From: Erythrobacter sp. HKB08
GTDB lineage: Bacteria > Pseudomonadota > Alphaproteobacteria > Sphingomonadales > Sphingomonadaceae
Assembly: GCF_004114695.1 (NCBI RefSeq)
Contig: NZ_CP035310.1
Span: 1,223,501-1,287,500 of the forward strand
Reading direction: 5' to 3'
Length of the DNA: 64,000 nt
In this document: piece by piece, positions 17,442-27,960 of the stretch
Layout: the number at the start of each line of letters is the position of its first letter
How positions within the stretch are numbered: the first letter of the stretch is position 1
The notes under the pieces: generated by a model
Database searches by the model: none
What the model was told of the DNA's origin: nothing
Seen by the model: the letters and a program-made list of their open reading frames with translations, nothing else
Translations under genes and position numbers: made by a program

Positions 17442-18512
17442 ATGCTTTATCTGATTGCCGAGTGGCTGAACTTCGAGGGCCTGTTCAACCTCGTCCGTTA
17501 CCAGACCTTCCGCTCGGGTGCGACGCTGATGACCGCGCTGGTCATCGGCCTGATTATCGGTCCGCGTTTCATCAGCATGCTGCGTGTCCGCCAGGGCAAG
17601 GGGCAGCCGATCCGTAGCGACGGGCCCCAGACCCACCTCGCCAAGGTCGGCACGCCGACGATGGGCGGCCTGATGATCCTCATCGCGCTGACCGTATCCA
17701 TGCTGCTGTGGATGGACCTGCGCAGCCCGTTCGTTTGGGCCTGCCTCGCGGTGACCGTCGGCTTCGGCCTGATCGGCTTCATGGACGATTACGACAAGGT
17801 GACGAAGAACAGCCACCGCGGCGTGTCGGGCAAGGTCCGCCTGCTGATGGAATTCGCTGTCGCTGGCGTCGCGAGCTATTTGATCGTCAGCCAGATCAAC
17901 ACCAACCTCTACGTGCCCTTCGTCTCCGGCGTCTCGATCCCGCTCGGGCCGTTCTACTACGTCTTCGCAGCCTTCGTCATCGTCGGCGCGGGCAATGCGG
18001 TGAACCTGACCGACGGGCTGGACGGGCTGGCAACCATGCCGGTCATCATCGCCGCTGGCACTTTCGCGCTGATCGCCTACCTCGTCGGCCGCGTCGACTA
18101 TTCGGAATACCTCGGCATCCCGCATGTGCCGGGCGCGGGCGAACTGGCGATCCTGTGCGCCGCGATCATGGGGGCGGGGCTCGCCTTCCTGTGGTTCAAT
18201 GCGCCGCCGGCCGCCGTCTTCATGGGCGACACCGGCAGCCTCGCACTCGGCGGGGCGCTCGGCGCGATTGCCGTGGCGAGCCACCACGAGATCGTCCTTG
18301 GCATCGTCGGCGGCCTGTTCGTGGCCGAAGCGCTGTCGGTCATCATCCAGGTCTTCTGGTTCAAGCGAACCGGCAAGCGCATTTTCCGCATGGCGCCGAT
18401 CCACCACCACTTCGAACAGAAGGGCTGGGCGGAATCGACCGTCGTGATCCGTTTCTGGATCATCTCCATCGTCCTTGCACTCATGGGGCTGGCAACGCTC
18501 AAGCTGAGATGA
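17442..18512 (+). CDS. mraY: Phospho-N-acetylmuramoyl-pentapeptide-transferase MraY
   Basis: Polytopic membrane enzyme that transfers phospho-MurNAc-pentapeptide to undecaprenyl phosphate, making lipid I. The 356 residues have about ten spans. Catalytic and family motifs are visible: [35 protein letters not shown] and the cytoplasmic histidine loop PIHHHFE. The ATG follows the murF TGA directly. Confidence 0.97.
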   Translation: MLYLIAEWLNFEGLFNLVRYQTFRSGATLMTALVIGLIIGPRFISMLRVRQGKGQPIRSDGPQTHLAKVGTPTMGGLMILIALTVSMLLWMDLRSPFVWACLAVTVGFGLIGFMDDYDKVTKNSHRGVSGKVRLLMEFAVAGVASYLIVSQINTNLYVPFVSGVSIPLGPFYYVFAAFVIVGAGNAVNLTDGLDGLATMPVIIAAGTFALIAYLVGRVDYSEYLGIPHVPGAGELAILCAAIMGAGLAFLWFNAPPAAVFMGDTGSLALGGALGAIAVASHHEIVLGIVGGLFVAEALSVIIQVFWFKRTGKRIFRMAPIHHHFEQKGWAESTVVIRFWIISIVLALMGLATLKLR

Positions 18513-19882
18513 TCACCTCCCCCGCCTTTGCCGGCAAGCGGTATGCCATCCTCGGTCTCGCCAGATCGGGCCTCGCGGCGGCGGAAGCACTGCTCGCCAG
18601 CGGGGCCGAGGTCGTGGCGTGGGACCGGCAGGACGTTGCCCGCGAAAAGCTCGAAGGGCGTTGCCGCATCGCCGATCCGCTCGACATCGACCTGACCGGT
18701 TTCGACGGCGTGGTCGTGTCGCCCGGCGTTCCGCTCAACACCCATCCCATCGCAGGTCATGCCGCGAAATTCGGCGTGCCGGTCATCGGCGACATCGAGC
18801 TCTTCGCGCTCGCCCGGGCCGATCTGCCGCCGCACAAGGTCGTCGGCATCACCGGCACCAACGGCAAGAGCACGACGACCGCGCTGGTCGCTCATATCCT
18901 TGAAGAAGCCGGTGTGCCGGTCCGCCTCGGCGGCAACATAGGCGTGCCGATCCTCGGCGAAGACCCGCTGCCCGAAGGCGGCGTCTATGCGCTCGAACTG
19001 TCGAGCTACCAGATCGACCTCACGCGCTCGCTCGCCTGCGAGGCTGCGGCACTGCTCAACATCACGCCCGACCATCTCGATCGTTACGACGGGTTCGAGG
19101 CCTATGCCTTCTCGAAAGGCCGCCTGTTCGCGATGCAGAGCGTCTCTCAATTCGCCGTCTTCGGCACGGGCGATCCCTCGACGCGGGCAATCGCCGAGGC
19201 CGAGCGGGCGCGCCGCCCCGCAGGCCGCGTGGCGGATATCGAGAAAGAACCCGACGCCGATCTCCAGCGCGACTGGCCTGCCTTGCAGGGACCGCACAAT
19301 CTCGAAAATGCGGGCGCGGCGATCGCCCTCGTCGAGGAACTGGGCGTCACGCGCGAGCAGTGGGAGCCGGCCATGCGCAGCTTCGCCGGCCTGCCGCACC
19401 GCATGGAGTTCGTCGCCGAGCACGGCGGCGTCATCTACATCAACGACAGCAAGGCAACCAACCAGGCTTCGGCCGCACCGGCGCTGGCCGCCTATGCGCC
19501 CGACCCGGCAATTCACGGCGGCACGCCGCGCGTTCACTGGATCGTCGGCGGCCTGGCGAAGGAAGACGGCCTCGGCGAATGCGAGGCGCATCTCGGCAAT
19601 GTCGCTGCCGCCTACACCATCGGCGAGGCCGGTCCGCGCTTTGCCGAATTGCTCGACGGACGCGTGCCGGTGACCCGCGCCGAACTGCTGTGCGAGGCAA
19701 CCCGCATCGCGAGCGAAGTCGCGCGGCCGGGCGATGTCATCCTGCTTTCGCCCGCCTGCGCCAGCTTCGACCAGTTCCGCGACTACGAGAAGCGCGGCGA
19801 GCACTTCCGCCAGATCGTCGAGGCGATCACCGGCGAGACCCCGCCGATGGCGGACGGCCTCCAGGGGAAATCGGCGGCATGA
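18509..19882 (+). CDS. murD: UDP-MurNAc-L-alanine:D-glutamate ligase MurD
   Basis: Cytosolic Mur ligase adding D-glutamate to UDP-MurNAc-L-Ala. The 457 residues begin with a Rossmann-like UDP-binding domain ([18 protein letters not shown]), followed by the ATP loop [13 protein letters not shown], the ELSSYQID and [10 protein letters not shown] blocks, and a C-terminal domain with INDSKATN and [12 protein letters not shown]. It is coupled by ATGA overlaps to mraY before it and ftsW after it. Confidence 0.97.
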   Translation: MITSPAFAGKRYAILGLARSGLAAAEALLASGAEVVAWDRQDVAREKLEGRCRIADPLDIDLTGFDGVVVSPGVPLNTHPIAGHAAKFGVPVIGDIELFALARADLPPHKVVGITGTNGKSTTTALVAHILEEAGVPVRLGGNIGVPILGEDPLPEGGVYALELSSYQIDLTRSLACEAAALLNITPDHLDRYDGFEAYAFSKGRLFAMQSVSQFAVFGTGDPSTRAIAEAERARRPAGRVADIEKEPDADLQRDWPALQGPHNLENAGAAIALVEELGVTREQWEPAMRSFAGLPHRMEFVAEHGGVIYINDSKATNQASAAPALAAYAPDPAIHGGTPRVHWIVGGLAKEDGLGECEAHLGNVAAAYTIGEAGPRFAELLDGRVPVTRAELLCEATRIASEVARPGDVILLSPACASFDQFRDYEKRGEHFRQIVEAITGETPPMADGLQGKSAA

Positions 19883-21120
19883 GCGGTACCCAACCCTACA
19901 TCCCGCGTCCGGGCGAACGGATTGCGAAGCCGGACCGGTTCCGCGGCTCGCGCCTGTCGGAACTGAAGATCTGGTGGCGCGAGATCGACCGCGTGCTGCT
20001 GTTCCTGATCCTCATCCTGATGGCGCTGGGGACAGCTGCCGTCGCCGCCGCATCCCCGGCAAGCGCAGGCCGTCTCTCGACGAGCGACGTGCAATTGCCC
20101 GATCTCTATTTCTACTGGGCGCACCTGCGCTGGCAGGCGCTGGGGCTGATAACGCTTTTCGCCGCTTCGATGCTCAGCCTCGACAATGCGCGCAGGCTCG
20201 GCGTGCTGCTGGCTGCGGCGATGCTGAGCGCACTGTTCCTCGTCCCGATCATCGGGCACGAGGTGAACGGGGCGAAGCGCTGGATCAATCTCGGCATGCG
20301 TTTCCAGCCGTCCGAATTCTTGAAGCCGGGCTTCGCTATCGCGCTCGCCTGGATCCTGACCTGGCGCCTGCGCGACCCGCACCTGCCGGTGCTCGCGGTA
20401 GTTACCGGTGTGATGGGGCTGGTTGGGCTGTTGCTCATGCTCCAGCCGAACCTCGGCGCGACGATCCTGTTCGGCGGCGTGTGGTTCGTGCTGGTGCTGC
20501 TGTCCGGCGTCAGCATCCAGCGCATCGGCATGCTGATGGGCGGCGGCGTGGTCCTGATGACACTCGCCTATTTCTTCTATCCGAACGCGCAGAACCGCAT
20601 CAATTCCTTCCTCGGCGGCGGGACCGCCTTCGACCAGGTCGACCTCGCCGAGCGCACGCTGCTGGCAGGTGGCTGGACCGGCAGCGGATTGTGGCTCGGG
20701 GTGCGCAAGATGAACCTGCCGGAAGCGCATACCGACTACATCTTCTCGGTCATCGGCGAGGAATTCGGCCTGATCGTCTGCGCGCTGATCGTGCTCCTCT
20801 ATCTCGGTATCGTCGTGCGGGTGTTGGTGCGCCTCGCTGACGAAGAGAACCTGTTCGTCCTTCTCGCAGGGGCCGGGCTCGTCACCCAGATCGGCGGGCA
20901 GGCCTTCATCAACATTCTCGTCAACCTGCAGCTTTTTCCGTCTAAAGGCATGACGCTGCCCCTCGTGTCCTATGGCGGTTCCTCGACCATTGCCGTATGC
21001 CTCGGCGCAGGGTTGCTGCTCGCGATAACGCGGCGCAATCCCTTCCTGACGCGCGAGACCCCCGGATTGCGCGCCAAGCTGTCGGAAAAGCTCTTGAGCG
21101 AGGAAAGGAAACGCGCATGA
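19879..21120 (+). CDS. ftsW: Septal peptidoglycan polymerase FtsW
   Basis: SEDS-family membrane glycosyltransferase that polymerises lipid II at the septum together with FtsI. The 413 residues have a polar N-terminal extension of about 40 residues, then about ten spans. Family blocks are GAKRWINLG, FQPSEFLK, the long periplasmic loop with AHTDYIFSVIGEEFG, and GMTLPLVSYGGSS. The start is the ATG overlapping the murD stop. The cytoplasmic tail is charged. Confidence 0.96.
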   Translation: MSGTQPYIPRPGERIAKPDRFRGSRLSELKIWWREIDRVLLFLILILMALGTAAVAAASPASAGRLSTSDVQLPDLYFYWAHLRWQALGLITLFAASMLSLDNARRLGVLLAAAMLSALFLVPIIGHEVNGAKRWINLGMRFQPSEFLKPGFAIALAWILTWRLRDPHLPVLAVVTGVMGLVGLLLMLQPNLGATILFGGVWFVLVLLSGVSIQRIGMLMGGGVVLMTLAYFFYPNAQNRINSFLGGGTAFDQVDLAERTLLAGGWTGSGLWLGVRKMNLPEAHTDYIFSVIGEEFGLIVCALIVLLYLGIVVRVLVRLADEENLFVLLAGAGLVTQIGGQAFINILVNLQLFPSKGMTLPLVSYGGSSTIAVCLGAGLLLAITRRNPFLTRETPGLRAKLSEKLLSEERKRA

Positions 21121-22313
21121 GCGGCGCGAACCGCCACTACGTCCTGGCTGCCGGTGGGACCGGTGGTCACCTGATTCCGGCGTTCGCGCTGGCAACCGAA
21201 CTCGACCGGCGCGGCCACCATGTCGCGCTGATCACCGACGAACGCGGCGCGGACATCCCGGGCAAGCCGGATTTCCTGCCTGCGCACGTCCTGCCCGCAG
21301 GCCGCTTCGGCAAGAACCCGCTAAACTGGGTCAAGGGCGCACGCGCGGTGATGCAGGGCCGCTCGATGGCGCTGCGCCTGTTCGAGAATTTCCAGCCGAG
21401 CGCGGTCATCGGCTTCGGCGGCTATCCCTCGCTACCCGCGCTGCTCGCCTCGGTCTCGGCCGACATCCCGAGCGTAGTGCATGAACAGAACGCAGTGCTC
21501 GGCCGGGTGAACCGACTGCTTGCCGGACGCGTGCAGGCGATTGCGACCGCCTATCCGGAAATACAGCGCCTCAAGTCCAAGCATGCAGGCAAGGTGCATC
21601 TCGTCGGAAATCCGGTGCGCCACAATGTGCTCGACCTGCGCGAAGAGCCGTTCCCGGCCTTCAGCGAGGACGGCCTGCTGCGCGTGCTGATCACCGGCGG
21701 CAGCCAGGGCGCGCGCATCCTGTCCGAAGTCGTGCCCGATGGCCTCGCCATGCTCCAGCCGGCGCTGCGCCAGCGGCTGCAGGTTACCCAGCAGTGCCGC
21801 GCGGAAGACATCGACGCGGTGCGCGAACGCTATCGCTCCCACGATATCCCCGCCGAACTCGCGACCTATTTCGAGGACATGGCAGCGCGCCTCGCCGATG
21901 CGCATCTGTTCATCGGGCGCGCGGGCGCATCGACCATTGCCGAGCTGACCGCGGTCGGCCGTCCGGCGATCCTCATCCCGCTGCCGATCGCGACCGACGA
22001 CCACCAGGCTGCGAATACACGCGAACTCGCCAAGGCGGGCGGCGCGCGGATGATCCGGCAGGAGAAATTCACCGCAAAGGAACTCGCCAAGCAGATCCAG
22101 GCGATGGCGCAGCACCCCCAGACGCTCGCAACCGCTGCGCATGCGGCGTGGAACTGCGGCAGGCCAGATGCGGCATCGGACCTTGCCGACCTCGTCGAAA
22201 GCTTTGGCGGGGACGAGCTGATGGATGTGATCCGCGTCGGCGGCAACAATGCGCGCGGCGCTTCGCAGGGCGTTCCCGCGGGGCAGGGCAGCGCGAGGGA
22301 GATCGCCGAATGA
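21117..22313 (+). CDS. murG: UDP-GlcNAc:lipid I N-acetylglucosaminyltransferase MurG
   Basis: Peripheral membrane GT28 enzyme converting lipid I to lipid II. The 398 residues contain the first glycine-rich loop [12 protein letters not shown], the [15 protein letters not shown] block, [12 protein letters not shown], and the donor-site segment [13 protein letters not shown]. The C-terminal tail after residue 360 is glycine-rich and longer than in E. coli MurG. ATGA overlaps join it to ftsW and murC. Confidence 0.97.
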   Translation: MSGANRHYVLAAGGTGGHLIPAFALATELDRRGHHVALITDERGADIPGKPDFLPAHVLPAGRFGKNPLNWVKGARAVMQGRSMALRLFENFQPSAVIGFGGYPSLPALLASVSADIPSVVHEQNAVLGRVNRLLAGRVQAIATAYPEIQRLKSKHAGKVHLVGNPVRHNVLDLREEPFPAFSEDGLLRVLITGGSQGARILSEVVPDGLAMLQPALRQRLQVTQQCRAEDIDAVRERYRSHDIPAELATYFEDMAARLADAHLFIGRAGASTIAELTAVGRPAILIPLPIATDDHQAANTRELAKAGGARMIRQEKFTAKELAKQIQAMAQHPQTLATAAHAAWNCGRPDAASDLADLVESFGGDELMDVIRVGGNNARGASQGVPAGQGSAREIAE

Positions 22314-23716
22314 GGGGCGTACCGACAGATATCGGCACCATCCATTTCGTCGGCATCGGCGGCATCGGCATGTCGGGCATCGCCGAGGTGATGAACAACC
22401 TCGGCTACACGGTGCAGGGCTCCGACATCAACGAAAGCCCGGTGGTCGAGCGGCTGCGCTCGCAGGGAATTTCGGTGTCGATCGGGCACGAGAAGGAGCA
22501 TGTCGAAGGCGCTTCGGTCGTCGTCACCTCGACTGCGGTGAAGCGCACCAATCCCGAAGTCGCGCATGCGCTCGAAAACCGCATCCCCGTGGTGCGCCGC
22601 GCCGAAATGCTCGCCGAGCTGATGCGCCTCAAGAGCACGATCGCAGTCGCCGGCACGCACGGCAAGACGACGACAACCAGCATGATCGCCGCGCTGCTCG
22701 ATGCAGGCGATGTCGACCCGACCGTCATCAACGGCGGCATCATCGAACAATACGGCTCCAACGCGCGCCTCGGCGACAGCGACTGGATGGTGGTCGAAGC
22801 CGACGAGAGCGACGGCAGCTTCCTGCGCCTCGACGGGACGATCGCGGTGGTGACCAACATCGATCCCGAGCATCTCGACCATTACGGCGATTTCGACGGG
22901 GTGAAGGACGCCTTCGTCGAGTTCATCCACAACGTGCCCTTCTACGGCGCTGCGGTACTGTGCATCGACCACCCGGAAGTGCAGGCCGTGATCGGCAAGG
23001 TGCGCGACAGGCGCGTCGTCACCTACGGTTTCTCGCTCCAGGCCGATATTTGCGGCGTCAATGTGCGCCCGCACGAGGGTGGCAATGTGTTCGACGTGAT
23101 CGTGCGCCAGCGCGGCGAGGAAGACCGCCGGATCGAGGGCGTGAAGCTGCCCATGCCGGGCCGCCACAACGTGCAGAATGCGCTCGCCGCGATTGCCGTC
23201 GCGATCGAGATGGGCTGTCCCGACAGCGTCATCATCAACGGCTTCGGCAGCTTCGGGGGTGTGCGCCGCCGCTTCACCAAGGTCGGCGAGATCGACGGCG
23301 TCACCGTGATCGACGATTACGCGCACCACCCGGTCGAAATCCGCGCGGTGCTCTCGGCAGCGCAGGAAAGCGCGCGCGGCCGTGTCATCGCGGTTATGCA
23401 GCCGCACCGTTACACGCGCCTCAACGATCTGATGGACGACTTTCAGAACTGCTTCAACGACGCGGACGAGGTCTTCATCACGCCGGTCTACGAAGCGGGC
23501 GAGGACCCGATCGAGGGCGTGAACGCACAATCGCTCGTCGCGGGCCTCAAGTCGCGCGGCCACCGGTCGGCTGCGACGGTCGCGGACCTTAAAGACCTCG
23601 CCGGCAAGCTCGCAAGCGAGATCAGGGATGGCGACATGATCGTCTGCCTCGGCGCGGGCGACATCACCAAGTGGGCGGCCAAGCTCGCCCCAGCGATCGA
23701 GGAGGCGCGAGCATGA
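22310..23716 (+). CDS. murC: UDP-N-acetylmuramate:L-alanine ligase MurC
   Basis: First Mur ligase of the cytosolic stage, adding L-Ala to UDP-MurNAc. The 468 residues have the UDP-binding [15 protein letters not shown], the ATP loop [13 protein letters not shown], the [10 protein letters not shown] segment and [12 protein letters not shown], all MurC hallmarks. It starts in an ATGA overlap with murG and ends in one with murB. Confidence 0.97.
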   Translation: MRGVPTDIGTIHFVGIGGIGMSGIAEVMNNLGYTVQGSDINESPVVERLRSQGISVSIGHEKEHVEGASVVVTSTAVKRTNPEVAHALENRIPVVRRAEMLAELMRLKSTIAVAGTHGKTTTTSMIAALLDAGDVDPTVINGGIIEQYGSNARLGDSDWMVVEADESDGSFLRLDGTIAVVTNIDPEHLDHYGDFDGVKDAFVEFIHNVPFYGAAVLCIDHPEVQAVIGKVRDRRVVTYGFSLQADICGVNVRPHEGGNVFDVIVRQRGEEDRRIEGVKLPMPGRHNVQNALAAIAVAIEMGCPDSVIINGFGSFGGVRRRFTKVGEIDGVTVIDDYAHHPVEIRAVLSAAQESARGRVIAVMQPHRYTRLNDLMDDFQNCFNDADEVFITPVYEAGEDPIEGVNAQSLVAGLKSRGHRSAATVADLKDLAGKLASEIRDGDMIVCLGAGDITKWAAKLAPAIEEARA

Positions 23717-24690
23717 CGGTCCGCCAGCCCGACGACTGGCCGATGTACGACACCGGCGGTGCGCCCGACGCGGAAGTCGAAGTGGAAGGCGCGGTCAACA
23801 TGCCCGTGCCGACCGGCGGCATTCGCGGCAAGCTGACGGCCAATGCCCCGCTCGCCAAGCTCGTCTGGTTCAAGACCGGCGGCAATGCCGACTGGCTGTT
23901 CGAGCCTGCGGATCTCGACGACCTGCGCGAATTTCTCGAGCGGCTCGACGGGCAGACCCCGGTCATGGCGCTCGGCCTCGGCTCCAACATGATCATTCGC
24001 GATGGTGGCATCCCCGGCGTCGTGCTGCGTCTCGGCAAGCCGTTCGCACAGGTCGAGGTCGAGGACGGCCACGTACTGAAATGCGGAGGCGGGGCGAGCG
24101 GTATCCTCGTCTCCTCCACCGCACGCGATGCGGGGATCGCAGGGCTCGAATTCCTGCGCGGCATCCCCGGCACGGTCGGCGGCTTCGTGCGCATGAACGG
24201 CGGCGCCTATGGCCGCGAGGTGTCCGACATCCTGATCGAGTGCGACGTGGTGATGCCCAACGGCGAATACCTGACGCTTCCGGCAGCCGACCTGCAATAC
24301 AGCTATCGCCACTCGGCGCTGCCGGAAGGTGCGACCGTGGTGTCCGCGCGCTTCCAGGGCACGCCGGGCGATCCGGAGGAAATCGGCGCGGAAATGGACC
24401 GTATTGCGCAGGCTCGCGAGGAATCGCAGCCGCTGCGGACCAAGACAGGCGGTTCGACTTTCAAGAACCCCGACGGGCAAAAGGCTTGGCAGCTGGTCGA
24501 TGCAGCCGGATGCCGCGGCCTCAAGCTAGGCGGTGCGCAGGTGAGCGAGAAGCACACCAATTTCCTCATCAACACCGGCGATGCGACCAGCGCCGATATC
24601 GAAGCGCTGGGCGAAGAAGTCCGCCGCCGCGTCTATGAAAACTCGGGCGTGACGCTCGAATGGGAAATCCAGAGGGTTGGCAGGCCGTGA
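23713..24690 (+). CDS. murB: UDP-N-acetylenolpyruvoylglucosamine reductase MurB
   Basis: FAD enzyme that reduces UDP-GlcNAc-enolpyruvate to UDP-MurNAc. The 325 residues include a non-conserved N-terminal extension of about 50 residues, the conserved [14 protein letters not shown], the FAD-binding [34 protein letters not shown], the catalytic Ser in [10 protein letters not shown] and the C-terminal [10 protein letters not shown]. It is a type I/II-like short alphaproteobacterial form. ATGA overlap with murC, GTGA overlap with ddl. Confidence 0.96.
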   Translation: MTVRQPDDWPMYDTGGAPDAEVEVEGAVNMPVPTGGIRGKLTANAPLAKLVWFKTGGNADWLFEPADLDDLREFLERLDGQTPVMALGLGSNMIIRDGGIPGVVLRLGKPFAQVEVEDGHVLKCGGGASGILVSSTARDAGIAGLEFLRGIPGTVGGFVRMNGGAYGREVSDILIECDVVMPNGEYLTLPAADLQYSYRHSALPEGATVVSARFQGTPGDPEEIGAEMDRIAQAREESQPLRTKTGGSTFKNPDGQKAWQLVDAAGCRGLKLGGAQVSEKHTNFLINTGDATSADIEALGEEVRRRVYENSGVTLEWEIQRVGRP

Positions 24691-25667
24691 CGCTCGACAC
24701 AAAATACCACGTTGCGGTCCTGATGGGCGGCTGGGCGAACGAACGGCCGGTCAGCCTGATGTCGGGCGAAGGCGTCGCCAAGGCGCTCGAGGCGCGCGGC
24801 CACACGGTTACGCGGATCGACATGGACCGCACCGTCGCTGCGAAGATCGCAGAGGCTGCACCCGATGTCGTGTTCAACGCGCTCCACGGCGTTCCGGGCG
24901 AGGACGGGACGGTGCAGGGCATGCTCGACCTGATGGGCGTGCCCTATACCCATTCCGGCCTCGCGACCTCGGTCATCGCGATCGACAAGGAACTGACCAA
25001 GCAGCAGCTCGTCCCGCGCGGTATTCCGATGCCGGGTGGCCGTATCGTGAAGAGCGAGGAGCTTTACGAGAAGGACCCGCTGCCGCGTCCCTACGTGCTC
25101 AAGCCGGTCAACGAGGGGTCCTCGGTCGGCGTGGCGATCGTCACCGACGAGAGCAATTACGGCAATCCGATCCGGCCCGATGCGAAGGGCCCGTGGCAGG
25201 AGTTCAGGCAACTGCTCGCCGAACCCTTCATTCGCGGGCGCGAGTTGACGACGGCGGTGATCGACGGACCGGACGGCCCGCGCGCGCTGACGGTGACCGA
25301 ACTGGTGCCCAAGTCCGGCTTCTACGATTTCGACGCGAAATATACCGACGGGATGACCGAGCATGTCTGCCCCGCCGATCTGCCGGAAGAGATTACTGCG
25401 CTGTGCCTCGATCTGGCGGTGCGCGCGCACAAGGCGCTCGGCTGCAAGGGCACGAGCCGGACCGATTTCCGCTGGGACGACGAGAACGGGGTCGACGGGC
25501 TGTTCGTCCTCGAAACCAACACGCAGCCGGGCATGACGCCGCTCAGCCTCGTGCCCGAACAGGCGCGGCACTGCGGCATGAGCTACGAAGACCTGGTCGA
25601 GGCGATCGTCGCGGAGGCGCTTCGCACGCACGCAAACGGAGGGGGCAATGGCACGGATCAAGCGTAA
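24687..25667 (+). CDS. ddl: D-alanine:D-alanine ligase Ddl
   Basis: ATP-grasp enzyme making the D-Ala-D-Ala used by MurF. The 326 residues show HVAVLMGGWANERPVSLMSG, FNALHGVPGEDG, the KPVNEGSSVGVAIV loop and the metal/substrate segment LETNTQPGMTPLSLVPEQA. The start chosen is the GTG in a GTGA overlap with murB, with AGAGGG about nine bases upstream; an ATG at 24660 would give nine extra residues and a 31-base overlap. It also overlaps ftsQ by 20 bases. Confidence 0.95.
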   Translation: MTLDTKYHVAVLMGGWANERPVSLMSGEGVAKALEARGHTVTRIDMDRTVAAKIAEAAPDVVFNALHGVPGEDGTVQGMLDLMGVPYTHSGLATSVIAIDKELTKQQLVPRGIPMPGGRIVKSEELYEKDPLPRPYVLKPVNEGSSVGVAIVTDESNYGNPIRPDAKGPWQEFRQLLAEPFIRGRELTTAVIDGPDGPRALTVTELVPKSGFYDFDAKYTDGMTEHVCPADLPEEITALCLDLAVRAHKALGCKGTSRTDFRWDDENGVDGLFVLETNTQPGMTPLSLVPEQARHCGMSYEDLVEAIVAEALRTHANGGGNGTDQA

Positions 25668-26553
25668 GGCACAGGGCGTCCGCCGCTCCGCCGCAGCGCG
25701 TAGCCGGGCGAACACCGCGCGCAAGGCCAAGGCGCGCACCGGCTCGATGCTCGACAGCGCGATGGCCGTGCTGCCGTTCACCGAAGAGCAGCTCCAGCGC
25801 ATCTTCCTCGCCGTCATTCTCGGCGCCGCCGCAGCGCTGGCCTGGTTCGTGGCGAGCCTCGCGGGCGTTCCGGCCATGGCGCAGCACCAGATTGCCGGGC
25901 TCGCTTCCGATGCAGGCTTCGAGGTCCAGCGGGTGCAGGTGACCGGCGTCGACCGGATGAACGAGCTCAAGGTCTACGAGCGGGTCCTCGGAGAGCGTGA
26001 CACGCCGATGCCCAATGTCGACCTCGATCTGCTGCGCAACCGCCTGCTCGAACTGAGCTGGGTCAAGGATGCGCGCGTTTCGCGCCAGCTGCCCGATACG
26101 CTGGTGATCGATATCGTCGAGCGCACCCCGCATGCTGCGCTGCGCAAGGCCGACCGGCTGGTGCTGATCGACCCGACGGGCGCCGAGCTGGAGCCGATTA
26201 CCGAGGGCAATGCCAAGGGCATGCTGGTGATTTCCGGCCCCGGCTCGAACAAGCAGGTCGCCTCGCTGACCGAACTGCTCGATGCCGCGCCTGCGCTGAA
26301 GCCGCAGGTGATCGAGGCGGAGTGGATCGGCAATCGCCGCTGGAACCTGACCTTCGGCACCGACCAGGTGCTCGCCCTGCCGCAGGGGGACGAGGAATCG
26401 GCAAAGGCGCTGGTCGCCTTCGCGACGCTCGACGGACGCAACCGCCTGCTCGGCGGCAAGGTGGCGCATTTCGACATGCGCGTACCGGGCCGCGTCCACA
26501 TGCGCATTCCGGGCCTCTCGCAGCAGACGCTCGAGACGGGGAGCGGCGAATAA
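25648..26553 (+). CDS. ftsQ: Cell division protein FtsQ
   Basis: Bitopic divisome protein that links early and late division proteins. The 301 residues have a basic N-terminal cytoplasmic tail, a span at about 51-72 and a periplasmic POTRA domain (EVQRVQVTGVDRMNELKVYERVLGER begins it) followed by LSWVKDARVSRQLPDTLVIDI, the FtsQ beta-domain signature. A strong ribosome site, GGAGGGGG, precedes the ATG inside ddl. Its stop overlaps the ftsA start as TAATG. Confidence 0.94.
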   Translation: MARIKRKAQGVRRSAAARSRANTARKAKARTGSMLDSAMAVLPFTEEQLQRIFLAVILGAAAALAWFVASLAGVPAMAQHQIAGLASDAGFEVQRVQVTGVDRMNELKVYERVLGERDTPMPNVDLDLLRNRLLELSWVKDARVSRQLPDTLVIDIVERTPHAALRKADRLVLIDPTGAELEPITEGNAKGMLVISGPGSNKQVASLTELLDAAPALKPQVIEAEWIGNRRWNLTFGTDQVLALPQGDEESAKALVAFATLDGRNRLLGGKVAHFDMRVPGRVHMRIPGLSQQTLETGSGE

Positions 26554-27836
26554 TGGCGCTGCCCCGCATCAGCCGCGTCTACGGCGCCGTCAACATCGGC
26601 AGCTTCCGCATTTCTGCGATGATCATGGGCGTGTCCGAAACCGGCGAGATGGTCGTCCTCGGTTCCGGCCACCGCCAGAGCCAGGGGATTAAGCGCGGCT
26701 ATGTGACCGACATGGCCGCCGCGACTTACGCTATCCGCGATGCCGTCGAACGCGCCGAGAAGAACGCGGGCACCAGCGTATCGAGCGTATGGATCGGTTG
26801 CGCCGGTGCGGGCCTCGCGAGCCGGGTCGCCAAGGTCGAGATCGACATCGGCGGGCGCCGGATCGAGGAAGAGGATATCGAGCTGCTGCTCGTAACCGCG
26901 CGCGACAATATCCAGCCCGACGGGCGCATGGTGCTCCATGCCCTGCCGGCGCATTACACGCTCGACGGGGCGCATGGCGTCGCCAATCCGAAGGGCCTGC
27001 ACGCCGAACAGCTCGGCGTCGATATCCACGTGATGCTCGCCGACGGTGCGCCGGTGCGCAACCTCACCGAAGCGGTGCAGAACGCACATCTCGAAGTCGA
27101 AGCGGTCGTCGCCGCTCCGATCGCGGCGGGCCATGCCTGCCTTACTCCCGAAGAGCGCGAGCTCGGTACGGCGCTGGTCGAGATCGGCGGCGATGTGACC
27201 AATGTCTCGGTCTATGCCGCCGGAATGCTGCTCGGCCTCAAGTCGATCCCTCTGGGATCGGGCGACATCACCGACGCCATTGCGAGCGCTTTTGGGATCC
27301 GCCGCTTCCAGGCGGAGCGCCTCAAATGCGTTGCAGGCTCGGCCATCGCCAGCCCGACCGACCACCGCGAGCTGATCCCGATCAATGGTCCGGGCAGCGA
27401 GGATACCGCCGGGCCGACCGCGCGCGGGGCGGACGACAAGAACCGTATCCCGCGTGCCGAGCTCGTCTCGGTCGTTACCGAGCATCTGGCGCGGCTGACC
27501 GACCAGATCGGCAAGGCGCTGAAGGAACTGGGCTTTTCAGGAGCGCAGGGCGGGCAGGTGGTCCTGACCGGCGGCGGCGCGGAACTCGCCGGCCTCGCCG
27601 AATTCGCCCAGAGCGCGCTCGGCCGCCCGGTCCGCATCGGCAAGCCGCCGGAGCTTCGCGGTCTTCCCGAAGCGCATGCGACGCCGGGCTTCACCACGCT
27701 TGCCGGGCTATGCCTCTATGCCTCGGACGACCCTGTGGATATCCGCACCATCGATCCGGCTTTTACCCAGCATGTCCGGCTCGACGGAAAGGCGCTGGCG
27801 TCGAGGCTCCTGCGCGCCGTGAAGGAATACTTTTAA
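26553..27836 (+). CDS. ftsA: Cell division protein FtsA
   Basis: Actin-like ATPase that tethers FtsZ to the membrane and activates septal synthesis. The 427 residues contain the phosphate-1 loop YGAVNIGSFRISAMI, the 1C inter-subunit domain, the phosphate-2 region VEIGGDVTNVSVYAAG, and the adenosine motif VVLTGGGAELAGL. The C-terminus ends in a short amphipathic stretch (SRLLRAVKEYF) suited to membrane binding. TAATG overlap couples it to ftsQ. Confidence 0.96.
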   Translation: MALPRISRVYGAVNIGSFRISAMIMGVSETGEMVVLGSGHRQSQGIKRGYVTDMAAATYAIRDAVERAEKNAGTSVSSVWIGCAGAGLASRVAKVEIDIGGRRIEEEDIELLLVTARDNIQPDGRMVLHALPAHYTLDGAHGVANPKGLHAEQLGVDIHVMLADGAPVRNLTEAVQNAHLEVEAVVAAPIAAGHACLTPEERELGTALVEIGGDVTNVSVYAAGMLLGLKSIPLGSGDITDAIASAFGIRRFQAERLKCVAGSAIASPTDHRELIPINGPGSEDTAGPTARGADDKNRIPRAELVSVVTEHLARLTDQIGKALKELGFSGAQGGQVVLTGGGAELAGLAEFAQSALGRPVRIGKPPELRGLPEAHATPGFTTLAGLCLYASDDPVDIRTIDPAFTQHVRLDGKALASRLLRAVKEYF

Positions 27837-27861
27837 GCTGTGCAAAAAGCGTCTTAACCAC

Positions 27862-27883
27862 TGTGGATAAGCGGTTATCCCCT
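27862..27883 (+). promoter_or_regulatory. DnaA box pair upstream of ftsZ
   Basis: TGTGGATAA at 27862-27870 is the exact reverse complement of the classical DnaA box TTATCCACA. Four bases on, TTATCCCCT at 27875-27883 is a weaker box in the opposite orientation. DnaA is a known activator of ftsZ in Caulobacter, so a regulatory role is plausible. A GANTC methylation site (GATTC) follows at 27893. Confidence 0.6.
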
Positions 27884-27903
27884 ATGCCCGCAGATTCGCA
27901 ATT

Positions 27904-27918
27904 GTGTCAGACTGACAC
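27904..27918. promoter_or_regulatory. Perfect palindrome upstream of ftsZ
   Basis: GTGTCAG and CTGACAC flank a single A, a perfect 15-bp dyad 42 bases before the ftsZ start codon. This spacing and symmetry suit a dimeric repressor or activator site. No T-run follows, so it is not a terminator. Confidence 0.55.
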
Positions 27919-27960
27919 GCAGTATTTCAAATCCAGTTTTTTCCCGTGGAGGGACACACC

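Noticed and set aside
27837-27960. CtrA site (TTAA-N7-TTAA) upstream of ftsZ
   Set aside because: One TTAAC is present at about 27855 but there is no second half-site at the right spacing.
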